Shown piece by piece: positions 1-8,875 of a stretch of DNA of 11,195 bases; the stretch's first letter is position 1, and every line of letters starts with the position of its first letter. Both the position numbers and the translations under genes were made by a program. The notes beneath the pieces were generated by a model. That model was given only the letters and a program-made list of their open reading frames with translations. It was not told the DNA's origin and did no database searches. This stretch comes from Ochromonadaceae sp. CCMP2298 (Eukaryota > Sar > Synurophyceae > Ochromonadales > Ochromonadaceae). The stretch lies in NCBI GenBank assembly GCA_026770595.1, contig MU634599.1, forward strand, positions 1 through 11,195, written 5' to 3'.

Positions 1-26
1 GCCCTCTCTCCATCTCTCTCCCGCAG

Positions 27-611
27 CCCGCAGCTTCTATGGTGGCATTTTGGGGTTGAAAGAAGGACGCAGGTCTGAAGACAAGTGGCAAGACTACTCA
101 CTTGCTGGACATCAGATTGTCTGTCACTTTGTAGGCGAGCAGTACAGATGCATCGACTATTACAATCCAGTCGATGGAGACGAGGTCCCTGTGCCTCATT
201 TTGGATGTGTGCTCACAAAGCCTGAGTTCGACGCGCTGTGGAAGAAATTGGACGAGAACCAAGTCAAATTCATTGTAGAACCTCATCTGCGCTTCAGTGG
301 ACAGCCCGGAGAGCAGTGGACTATGTTTTTCAAGGTTGCATGTTGTGCGTTGTGTGTTGTGTGCCGTAGCACTAAACCCTCCTCTCTCTATGCGCTTGTT
401 TCAAACCCCCTCTGTGGCACACATATGCAATTATGAATTGAACCCCTTAGAATGTGTTAAACCCCCTGTTGCGTATATTATATATCTAACCCTTCCCCCC
501 TTATATCTCCCCCTCTCTCGATGTTTTCCACAGGATCCTAGTAATAATAACTTGGAATTCAAGGTGATGTCGAGTCCCGATTATCTCTTCGCAAAGTACA
601 ACGTGGCCTAA
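27..611 (+). CDS. VOC (glyoxalase-fold) family protein, 5' end missing
   Basis: Two exons are visible, 27-334 and 534-611, joined in phase 0 across a 199-bp GT..AG intron. The window opens in an intron ending CTCTCTCCCGCAG at 26, so the gene starts upstream. After the acceptor the frame reads (A)RSFYGGILGLKEGR, typical of the first helix and turn of vicinal-oxygen-chelate proteins. Candidate metal ligands are a His in GHQIVCHF and the His in PHFGCVL. The splice rebuilds FFKDPSNNNLEFKVM, the closing strand of the fold with its usual Glu ligand. The end, DYLFAKYNVA, resembles a bacterial-type VOC subfamily described only as glyoxalase-like. Family members are metal-dependent lyases, isomerases or dioxygenases; the substrate here cannot be told and classical glyoxalase I activity is not implied. 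No targeting signal can be judged because the N-terminus is absent. The TTG at 50 is not a start; the frame is open upstream. Confident of family and exon ends, not of function. Confidence 0.85.
374..494 (+). repeat. degenerate AAACCCC(C)T motif repeats inside the VOC gene intron
   Basis: Five short copies of the form A(A)ACCC(CC)T lie at 374-380, 403-411, 441-448, 459-467 and 488-494, with uneven spacing of about 18-38 bases. All are on the same strand and all lie within the 199-bp intron, which is more than twice as long as any other intron here. They resemble a degenerate minisatellite or scattered telomere-like units. They may simply contribute to the pyrimidine-rich 3' part of the intron. 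Confidence 0.4.
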
Positions 612-657
612 GTCAACCTAATTCAATATTGTATGAACACATCGCGCGAGCTGTAAA

Positions 658-3446
658 TTAATCGAGTTCGAAGAGCGCGTCGTTGTTGTCGAATTGCATG
701 ATCTTGATAGTCTTCTCGTACGACTGGAGCGCTTTGGCAACAGCGGCATCAGCAGATACTTTGTCGCGGCTGTCCTTAACCACCGCCCTCACAACGGAGT
801 TCGTGTATGGTTGTGCTGATACCAATGCGCCCGCCTCGGTTGAGTCCAAATCCACATTCTTGCTTTCATCCTGGCGCTCCTCCTGGGTGGTGTGCCAGTA
901 TCCAGGCACTTGTTTTGTGAGCACCAGCGCCATGTTTTGCGCTGCCACGTCGTACGTGCACAGCTGCGCACTGAGGCCTCCGGGGCAGCAATCTGCCGAC
1001 AGAACTAGGTCGCACGCGTATGATTGGGATGCACCGCTCGACTGGAAAGCGACGCTCACACGGTGGGGCTTAAACTCAATCCGTACGGAGGTGGGGTCGA
1101 TATTGGGCACCTGCACAATAACAGCAAGCGCTGCCTTCGTTTGACGGCAAGCGTACGAAAACTTTGCAGCTTCACCGCTAGGCGTGGTCTTGCTTTCGCT
1201 CTTCGTCATCTTTGGCGCAGGAGGGGGCAGCACGGTATCCAAGGAAGGCTCGGGCGCGAGGGGCTCCTTCGGCCGTGTCGCTGGGTCCGAGTAGTAGCCA
1301 ACGCCACTGTCGCCACGCTGGAAGACATACCCCTCCCTCTTCCCAGCGAACTTAGCAGCAGCTTGGAAGACTTGCTCAGATGCCGAAGAAGGCGGGGCCA
1401 CAGATGCCAAGCTCTTCTTCTCCACCTGAACAGGTTTTGAAGCAGTGGTGGCCTTGGCTGCCTCAGCCTCCTTGACAGCTCTTTCTGCCTGGAGCATAAT
1501 CTCCTCCTTCAGGGACATGGGTTTTTGAACTTCACCCGCTTCTTCTTTACTCTCCCCCGTGCTTATACTGTCCTTGCTTCCCACCCAGCGAGAGTGAGAG
1601 ACCCCCTGGGGCTTCCCAGGCGCTGGGGGGGATCCTGGGACCGATTCAGCCTCCGTGGTGGGTTCCATCTGCACGAACTCGGCCGCTTTCACGGGAGAGG
1701 CGCTCTGCGTAGCTGTAGGTGGCTGTACCTTCAGCACAACTGTGAGGCTCTTGCTGGCTTTCTCGTATTTCGCTGTGCCCTTTGCGTCAAACACTGGGTA
1801 CGGGAGGCGCAGAGATACTGTGTATAGTCCGGGGTAGGAGAGGCTGAGCTGCCTGTAGTAACGTAAGTCAGGAGGGCAGAGTCGCAGTCAGAAGGTGATA
1901 GAAGGCATATCTCAATAAATTGTATTTGGCAGGTTGAGCACATACCTCTCCGCAATGTCCAGCACGATAAGTGAGGCCTTGGAGATCTTCGGCAGTTGGA
2001 AGCTGTAGATCAGCTCTCCGGGCCTGCTGGAGATGGGGTTGCTGGAGCTGCCATTGAAAGCCTCGAAGTCGCCCATCGATATGTGACCGCGCTCTTTTAC
2101 CGTGTATGCGGGGGTTTCAAGTCCGTCCGTATCGGTAGAGGGCTGGGGCAGGAGCTCTAATGGTTCCACCTCCACCTCCTTCTTCACGGTCCTGGTCGTA
2201 GTGGACACGGCCTTCAGCCCATCCACCGATTTAGTCACCACCTTCTCCACAGGTGGTGCCGCTTTCTTCTCCACAGGTCGTCGTCCGTCTACCTCTTCGA
2301 TTAATCTCGCACCCTCTCGAGACTTTGCCGCGGTGGAAGTGGGGATGCGCAGATCGTTGATGCCGTTGATGCCATCGTCCACCAACGCCTGGTCTACAAG
2401 TGATATGGGCTGCCCCAGCACTGGCTCCTTCTCCTTCGGCTCTCGGGGTCTTACGGTGGTCATCTTATCCCCATATAAGGCGCCCTTGGAGTTCGACAAA
2501 AAGCCCTTCTTTATCGCTGGCGCAGGCTTGGTGTCCTTCTTCGCAACTTTCTCCGCTTCGGGCGTGGGCTTAGGGGGGACAGACGCCTTGTTCTGCCCCT
2601 TTTCGTCGTCGTCGACCTTCCAGTTTTCCCTTGCTGCCGAAGCCATCATCATGGTGGGGACCTGGCCGGTCTTGTAGTCGATGCCCTTCACCACGCGATA
2701 GGCAGTGTCGATCGTGACCTGGGGGGGGGGGACAAGGGACGTGTGATTGTCGAGTCTGGGGTGCGACGCATAGTTTCACTTACATCTTGGCCTTGTTTTT
2801 TGTACATGCCCTGCACACCATCGATGGCGGTGTGCACGAGCAGGTCCTTAAACTCCTTGTGCTGCACACCCAAAGCGATGGCGTCAGGGTGGAAGCAGCA
2901 GTCAAAGCACGGCGCATTCTCTCCGTTCTTATCCTTCTCCATGTGCGGCGGCCCTAACGAGTATGGAACTGACCAGTTGTTTCCTTTGGGCGTGCTGGTC
3001 TTGGAGGGCACGTCGATCTTGTCGGACTGCACGATGTTCAGGAAGAGCTTCTCCTTGCTGGACTTGTCGCCCTTCAGCTCCTTGGAGGTCTTCGCCACGA
3101 AAGATGGAATGGGACTAGAAGTACGAGCACGAATTAGTCACAGTGCGCGATATGAAGGTCAGAACCAGCAACCAGCGCACAGCATGCCAGGTTGGCGGCC
3201 TCACCGAATGAGCTCCTTGCCCTCAGGGACCTTCTTCTCTCCCTCCAGCTGCGATATGTACGCCTCGTTCTCCTGACGATTCTTGGGGTCTTGCAGTTCG
3301 TCCATGTAATCAGCGAAGAGCTTACGAAACTCTGGGTCCTCAAACGACTTCTTGAATCGCGACGACTCGGTTTCGCTGAACTGCATCTTATCAGGATTCT
3401 TCCCCTGAGACTGCTCGAAGAGAGCTTTCAACGTATCCTCGTCCAT
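658..3446 (-). CDS. DNAAF2: Kintoun (DNAAF2), axonemal dynein assembly factor of the PIH family
   Basis: Four minus-strand exons: 3446-3205, 3114-2784, 2718-1946 and 1852-658 (introns 90, 65 and 93 bp). They sum to 2541 nt and encode 846 aa, close to the length of animal Kintoun. The ATG at 3446 is the first in frame and sits in GCCATGG. Residues ~35-205 form the PIH1 domain: FEDPEFRKLFADYMDEL, ELIRPIPSF (rebuilt across intron 1), NWSVPYSLGPP, FDCCFHPDA and YRVVKGIDY. A CS-like beta-sandwich follows at ~423-494, with DIAERQLSLSYPG rebuilt across intron 3 and LRLPYPV. A Lys/Pro/Ala-rich, probably disordered linker follows. A second CS-like domain lies at ~679-768 (AALAVIVQVPNIDP), then an acidic C-terminus, DALFELD. 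Kintoun is a cytosolic co-chaperone working with HSP70/HSP90 to pre-assemble dynein arms, so its presence implies motile cilia. PIH1D1/2 and PIH1D3 (DNAAF6) are shorter, which favours Kintoun. No key segment appears missing. Confidence 0.93.
2721..2731 (-). repeat. 11-base homopolymer (C on the coding strand) abutting a Kintoun splice acceptor
   Basis: Eleven consecutive G on the plus strand read as an uninterrupted C tract just before the AG (2720-2719) that ends Kintoun intron 2. It acts as the polypyrimidine tract of this 65-bp intron. It is also a likely place for polymerase slippage or a miscalled length, though a length change inside the intron would not alter the protein frame. Confidence 0.75.
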
Positions 3447-3819
3447 GGCTGGGTCGAGCGCGGGTGGAAAGGCGAGAGGGAGGAGAGAGCAGAGGATGCA
3501 GAACGACTCTTCGAGGATCGATTCGGGATGCGGTTTGTGACTGAGTGTGTTGTTCCAGAATGCTGGAGAGCATGCTCTCACTTCGAAAGCCAAAAGCCTC
3601 TCGATAGATAGCCGTTTTACGTAACTTACGGATCCCGGATCGATGACAACCTAACCCGGTAAAAGAGATCGAAGAAGTCAGGAGAAGTTTGAGGGGCTGC
3701 TGCATTTGGATGTGGCGCGTTGGCTGATCTGGCTGACAGGCAGGCACAGGCGAGTCGGGCGAAGGCACTTCTGTATTCGTCCGTCAACGCAAGTCGAGGA
3801 CCGTCCCCGCACAGCTATA
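3447..3819. promoter_or_regulatory. shared intergenic region between two divergent genes (candidate bidirectional promoter)
   Basis: These 373 bp separate the start codons of Kintoun (minus strand) and the 437-aa gene (plus strand), so both promoters and both 5' leaders must lie here. I see no clear TATA box well placed for either gene. A perfect 8-bp palindrome, TTACGTAA, lies at 3617-3624 near the middle; this is a known type of bZIP-factor site, but use here is inference. No credible coding exon was found in the gap: the open frames running through it begin at TTG triplets, not ATG. Confidence 0.45.
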
Positions 3820-5277
3820 ATGGACCTATATTTTGACGAAGCAGTCGAGGGCGAAGAAGAGGAGACCGACGAATTGGAAGGCTCTGTTTCCCGGGACTTA
3901 AGTGGTAATGCGGCACCGATGGGGTTCAAGGACAAGAAGTCATTGAAAGCGTGCCGACACTTTGCGTATCGGTTGATCTGCAATGCTGTAGAGATGGGGT
4001 GGGGAGAGATTGAGGTGGCCAATCTAATAAAGATAACAGCAAACCAGCTGGATCTGACGGAGCAGAAGCTGATCCACCTACTGGATAAGACGAGCACTGG
4101 ATCGCCATCAACCATCGCCCACCTCCTCGAGGACTCCTCTTACGCATTCACTGACGCGCAAATAGTTTCGGCGATCCTGTCGAACGCGAGCAGCGTCGAA
4201 CATTTCATCACACTCGTGGGAGAAGCGTTCGAATGCGGCTTGTTCGCTGCAAAAGACGAGGAAACTATCGACGTGGTGAGGTTCTATCTCTTGATATTCC
4301 ATAAATGCCCATTAGTAATCTTGTCCTCCTCTACCAGCTCTACAGCTTCTCTCACGACACGCTCGACGACGGCGAGCTCATCAGCTACGCTCGAGAGATC
4401 TGCGAGCACAGTGAAACGAAGCGCAACTGCGGATATGCTGTGCGGAAGTTCACATCAAACTTCTCTGACGCAGAGGCAGCCAGTTGTGCGCACGACATCG
4501 TGATGCATGACTTCTTCCCTGACCTGGAGGGCTCGCTGAGTGACTTCTTGGAGACCATGGGAAACATCCGCCCCCTGCTGGAGCTGACTCTTGCTGGAGA
4601 GAGGTTGACAGAGGGCGGCGAGATAGAAGAGTCGGATGCAGATTCGCAAGGAAACCTGAGGTATGAATGTTGTTGATGTGCATATTATTAATCATGCCTC
4701 CCACTTATGCCTCCCACTCCTGCGCATCCCTCCTCCCTGCAGAGACTTCGTGGTCGGCGAAGACGAGGAGGAAGAGGATGGCAACAGTAACATCGATGAC
4801 AGTAGCGACAGCAGCAGTAGCAGCAGTAGCAGGGAAGACCATAGAAAAAGTGGTAGTTCTGCCCGCCGCAAAGTTGCAGGTTCGCATGGTGGGGAAGAAA
4901 TACAGAGTAGTGAGGCATGCCAGCCCATACTGCGCAAAGGGGGTAAAGCTGGGAAGAGCGGGGGTACCGTTATGAAAGAGACAGGAATGAAAGATATCGG
5001 TGGGAAGGGGGTGGGGAAGAGCAGTAAGGGAGGATCAGCAAGCAACGAGAGGGCATCCAGCTTTCAATCCAGCGAGGAGAGTATAAAAGTAGAAACCGCC
5101 CCTCGAAAGCGTCGGAAGATAATACTCGACGATGACGACGACAGCGATGGCGGCAGTGGCAATGATGAGGTAGTTCAACAACAGCTAGCCAGCGCGCTGC
5201 GGAAAACGTCAGCCACCTCCCCAAAACGTGGTGCAAAAGCTGAGAAGGTTAAAAAGCAGAAGAGTGAGAAGTGGTGA
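3820..5277 (+). CDS. unrecognised probable nuclear protein with acidic, Ser-rich and Lys-rich tail
   Basis: Three exons: 3820-4275, 4338-4660 and 4743-5277 (introns 62 and 82 bp), total 1314 nt, 437 aa. The ATG at 3820 is the first in its frame. Splicing joins ETIDV to LYSFSHDTLDDGEL in phase 0 and rebuilds GNLRDFVVGEDEEEED across intron 2. Residues 1-25 are acidic. Residues ~40-240 look mostly alpha-helical (runs such as SLKACRHFAYRLICNAVE and ELISYAREICEH) and could be helical repeats. From ~260 the protein becomes low complexity: an Asp/Glu block, a poly-Ser run (~280-289), a Gly/Lys/Ser stretch, a basic cluster RKRRK at 381-385 followed by DDDDD, and a Lys-rich end. RKRRK resembles a monopartite nuclear localisation signal. 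I do not recognise the family; chromatin or ribosome-biogenesis roles are possible only by composition. It is divergent from Kintoun and convergent with the PAPS fusion gene. Confident it is a real gene, not of its role. Confidence 0.8.
4801..4832 (+). repeat. imperfect AGC/AGT trinucleotide repeat coding for poly-serine
   Basis: A run of AGC, AGT and GAC-type triplets lies in exon 3 of the 437-aa gene and encodes the Ser-rich segment after IDDSSD. Length variation in whole triplets would change the serine count without shifting the frame. Confidence 0.7.
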
Positions 5278-5592
5278 TCTGGTGATGCAGCTGCTGTTGG
5301 TGTGTCATAGCAAGGATAGAATGACATCGCCCCTTGTTTTTTAGCGCCACATTGTTCGGCTATGTAAAGACTTTGAGAAGACTGTTCGGAGAATGAACGC
5401 GGGCTTGTCTCGTTCTAGGAAGGTACGCACACATTTAAGAGGAAATCAAGAACCGCTCGTTGATAGACTTCCTTATCAATTACCCACTAATGCGAATCAG
5501 TGCATTGGAAAATTTGGACTCAAAATTTATACAAAGCACTCTCGCTGTCTATGCTAGTGCCCAGTCCGCTACTAACTTGTAAGGCCTTAAAA
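5278..5592. other. convergent intergenic spacer, no gene seen
   Basis: These 315 bp lie between the stop of the 437-aa gene (plus) and the stop of the sulfate-activation fusion (minus), so they should hold both 3' untranslated regions. I see no conserved reading frame, no RNA-gene signature and no canonical AATAAA signal. A+T content visibly rises toward 5440-5590. Confidence 0.6.
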
Positions 5593-8500
5593 TCATGCCC
5601 TCTTCAGCGTCGGAAGGTAGTAGCCGTCAGGCTGGGCGACTTCGCCCAGGATGAGGCTCTGGTAGAACTCGCTGACCTCGGTGATGATGGCCTTGGCAGC
5701 TGCGGGCGACGTGGGCTCGTCGCTCGTGAGAGTGTTCTGCGGCTTCCCGTCAGAGGTCTTGTAATTCTTCAGCCAGTCCACCAGGCGATCCACAGTGCCG
5801 GGGTAGTAGCGCTCCAGGTCGGCCACCGTGTCGATGCGGTCGAAGTGCTGGTCTGTCTGGCGCAGCACGATGATCTTGTGGTCCGTCTCCCCTTCGTCGA
5901 TCAGCTCCATGGACCCAAGCACCTTCACGGGCACGATCGAGCCCATAGCTAGTGGCCCCATTCCGATCTCGATCGCGTCGATGGGGTCGCCGTCTCCGTA
6001 TGCGCCCGTTCTAGGGTCCTTGTAGGATGGGTCCTCCCATGTCTGGGGCAGCAGGCCGTAGTTGAAGAAGGGCGTGCCGTACGAGTAGTAGCGAGGCGCG
6101 TTGTCCTTGGTGTCCTGCATGATGGGGTTGCCGGGGCGGTCCTTCATCACCTCCATCTTGGCCGTGCTGTACATTGGGATCTCCACGATGAAGTTGTACA
6201 ACTCACTTGCCTCGCTGGCGAACAGGCTCACGTCGTGCCAGGGAGACACGGGCTTGCCCATCAGCACGGGCTGCAGCTCGAACGCCATCGTGCCGTACTT
6301 GCCAGTCACGCGGGCGCCGCGCGCAACGAGGGGATCCACGTTCATGATGCTGAAGGGCACCCAGCGGGTGCTCTCCACGTTCTGGTAGTAGTCGCACACG
6401 ATGTCCCAACCCGACTGCACCATGAACCCAGGGGGGATGCAGTTGGCCTCCAGCAGGTCGGTGGGCAGCTCCTTGTGGATGTTGCACGGCTGCGCCCCTT
6501 GCGCGGCGAGCTGTCTCATCTTCGACCCGCTAATGGAGATGAAGTCTCCGGGGCGCTTGGGGTCTGGGGCTTTCATCACGTGGTCTCTGATGTCGTACTC
6601 CACCTGCCCGAAGGGCAAAATATCCATCGGGTCTTGGCCGGGAGACATGGTTAGCACGTAACGGCCGTGGTTCCCATCGTACAGATCGTCGTCTGGGTGC
6701 GCGACAGCCTCGTCAGAGCCCTTCATGCCGGCGGGGTCGCGGCCGGCCACGAAGTAGGTGGCACCTGCGTTGCGGCGGGACTTGGCGTGGAACAGCACCT
6801 CGGTAGGCCCGGCGTAGATCATGGGCGCGGGCCAGATGGCCATCACGGTGGTGGCCTTGTCGAGCATACCCTCCTCCAGCACCGCCTCGTGCTGCTTCAC
6901 GCGCACGTCCAGAGGCACGTCGTCCTCCTTGGTCCAACCGCCTAGAGGGCTGAGCCAAAGGATAGGGTTGCTGAAGCCCTTCTTCAGGAGGATCTCGCGA
7001 CCGGTCTTCATCAGGTACGCGTGCCCGGCGTGGGTGGGGTTGCGGGTCTGGAATGCGAACACGGCGTCTGCGCCCTTGGCCTCGAACTCCTTCATCACCT
7101 CGGGCGCCGTGAGTCGGAACTTGTCCAGCCCATCGTTGTATTTGATGCGCTGCAGCAGCTCGATCTCGCCGCCCAGAAGCCAGTCGCCGCCGGTGTAGAT
7201 GTGTTTGATGTAGGGATGTCCGTTGTCGATGACTCCGAATATGCGAGATACGATTTCTTCCTTGCGGTTCACATAGATCTCGGGGTTTCGCAGGATGGCT
7301 AGGGGCGTTCCGTGCTTGCTCATGAGCGTGACTGCCTCCTTTTTTGATTTCTCGATGGCGTCCTTGGTGTAGGCGGTGATGGGCAAAACAATAGGCACCG
7401 ACATCGACACACGCTTGGGGGGGACGGTTTTGAAGTCCAGGAAGTTGGTCTGCATCTCGTTGATCGCCTTGGAGCCGGTGATGTTGAGCGGGTCCACGAG
7501 GAGGGAGTTGAAGTGCATGGTCTGCAGCAGCGCGCCCTCGCGCATGAAGCCCTTCAGCGGGGCGGCCCAGCCCTCCGCCACAGTCTGCAGCCAGTTCACG
7601 TCGATGTCGGTGAGCAGCACCTTGGGCAGCGTCTCGGCCTCCGCAGTCTTCGCCTTCACCTCACGCTCAGGGATGAGCAGATCGATAATCTCGTCCCCGT
7701 CAGGGTAGGGCAGACCCTCAGGAAGGGTGGGGCCTCCGACAAGAATACCGTGTCGCCGCAGTTCTCTGAAGAGCATGTCTACAGACTCCTGGATGGTCAT
7801 CTCGTAGTTCTTCATGTTGATCTCTGCGTGCGTTGGGGCCTCGTAGGGGTCGTCCACGCCGGTGAAGCCCTTCAGCTCCCCGGCAGCGACCTTCTTGTAC
7901 AGTCCCTTCGGGTCACGCTCCTGCACCACCTTCAGCGGCACGTCCATGAACACCTCCAGGAACTTGAGTCCCTGCTCCTCGTGCCTCTTACGCACCTCGT
8001 CTCTGTCTCCTTTATAAGGCGAAACGAGCGAGACAATGGTGATAACGCCAGCGTCGGCGAACAGACACGCTAGCTCACCCACGCGCCGCACGCTCTCTCC
8101 GCGGTCTGCCTTCGAGAAACCCAGGTCGCGGTTCAGTCCAGTGCGGATGTTGTCCCCATCAAGGCGGTAGACGCTCTTTCCGTGGTTCAGCACCAGTTGC
8201 TCCTCCAGCAGCGCAGCGATCGTGCTCTTGCCACTGCCGGACAGGCCCGTCATCCACAGGGTGACACCCTTTTGCTCTAGTGCCGCGAAACGCTTTTCGC
8301 GAGGAAGGTGGCAGGCATCTTGAGAGCCACCCTCGCCAGCCTCGATGCATTCAATGATATGAGGTGTGCTCTGAGACAGGATCTTTTCCCTGTAGGCACC
8401 AATGTCGAACACCGGTGCGTTGTGCACAACATGCTCTCCGGCAAAAGGTGCCTCTGAGGTTTGCTGAACGTAAAGATCAGGGCAGTTCGCTGCCGAGCCT

Positions 8501-8812
8501 CCCGCCCGTGCCAGAACGTAAACTATAGCGGAAAGGATCAAACTGATACGGGGGGAAAAGGAGCAATTGTGAGCAGCGATAGGGGAGAAAGTGGAAGAGG
8601 GGCGGGGAAATCTTACAATCCCAAACATATGTCTCGCTTCTTGGTGAAGTTGTCCGAAGTGTCGATTCCATGGGATGGGAGAGTATTCGCATCCTGCAGG
8701 GGGTCGAAGAGATATGGGAGGTAAACGATTAGAGACATGTGTGGGTGGCACCCCGCACGGCAAAACCACTCACCGTCGACAACGGAGCATACGAGTACTT
8801 CGCTTGCGCCAT
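5593..8812 (-). CDS. trifunctional APS kinase / ATP sulfurylase / inorganic pyrophosphatase with N-terminal membrane segment
   Basis: Three exons, 8812-8774, 8693-8617 and 8542-5593 (introns 80 and 74 bp), 3066 nt, 1021 aa. An in-frame TAA lies upstream at 8854-8852 with no ATG between. Domains run in order. APS kinase (~110-330) has P-loop GLSGSGKST at 138-146, DGDNIRTGLNRDLGFS and GFTGVDDPYEAP. ATP sulfurylase (~340-760) has QTRNPTHAGH at 537-546 (catalytic HxGH), VAGRDPAGM and SISGSKMR. Family I pyrophosphatase (~780-1021) has DGDPIDA at 889-895. By alignment with the yeast enzyme, E826, K834, E836, R856, D889, D891, D894, D921, D926, K928, Y966 and K967 match its active site, so this domain looks functional. 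The protein converts sulfate and ATP to APS, then PAPS, and hydrolyses the pyrophosphate that would reverse the first step. Residues 35-39 are basic/acidic to hydrophobic (KKRD at 31-34), followed by ICLGFLILSAIVYVLA (~35-50), a probable signal anchor or signal peptide. This fusion order is a known heterokont trait. Confidence 0.95.
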
Positions 8813-8875
8813 GACCCAGGCGACGAACTCCACGAGGTGCAGGACAATTAATTATACCGGCACGCGGCGACCAAT
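8813..8875 (-). promoter_or_regulatory. candidate core promoter of the PAPS fusion gene (TATA-like and CCAAT elements)
   Basis: Reading the minus strand toward the gene, TATAATTAA lies at 8856-8848, about 36-44 bases before the ATG at 8812. About 15 bases further upstream is an inverted CCAAT (plus-strand CCAAT at 8871-8875). A TATA box there would place transcription start near 8825 and a very short leader. Spacing and sequence fit a core promoter, but neither motif is rare in AT-containing DNA. Confidence 0.35.

Noticed and set aside
683-2677. Several plus-strand open frames of 100-190 codons opposite Kintoun
   Set aside because: They are antisense shadows of the GC-rich Kintoun exons, with low-complexity Ser/Arg composition and no recognisable domains.
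4305-4676. A separate small gene starting at ATG 4305
   Set aside because: The ATG lies inside the 62-bp intron, and the reading frame is exon 2 of the 437-aa gene, joined in phase 0 from 4275 to 4338.
4688-5045. Minus-strand Leu/Ser-rich or Cys/Tyr-rich frames that look like membrane proteins
   Set aside because: They are the antisense of the Asp/Glu/Ser/Lys-rich tail of the 437-aa gene, so the hydrophobicity is an artefact of the low-complexity codons.
5828-8073. Plus-strand frames of up to 186 codons opposite the sulfate-activation gene
   Set aside because: They are complementary-strand shadows of a strongly conserved enzyme exon, rich in His/Arg/Gly as expected from antisense reading.
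8543-8769. Unspliced extension of the fusion-protein frame up to 8769 as its N-terminus
   Set aside because: The triplet at 8769 is GTG inside a GTGAGT splice donor, and the stretch is explained by two introns flanking a coding exon in another frame. The spliced model has an ATG with an upstream in-frame stop.
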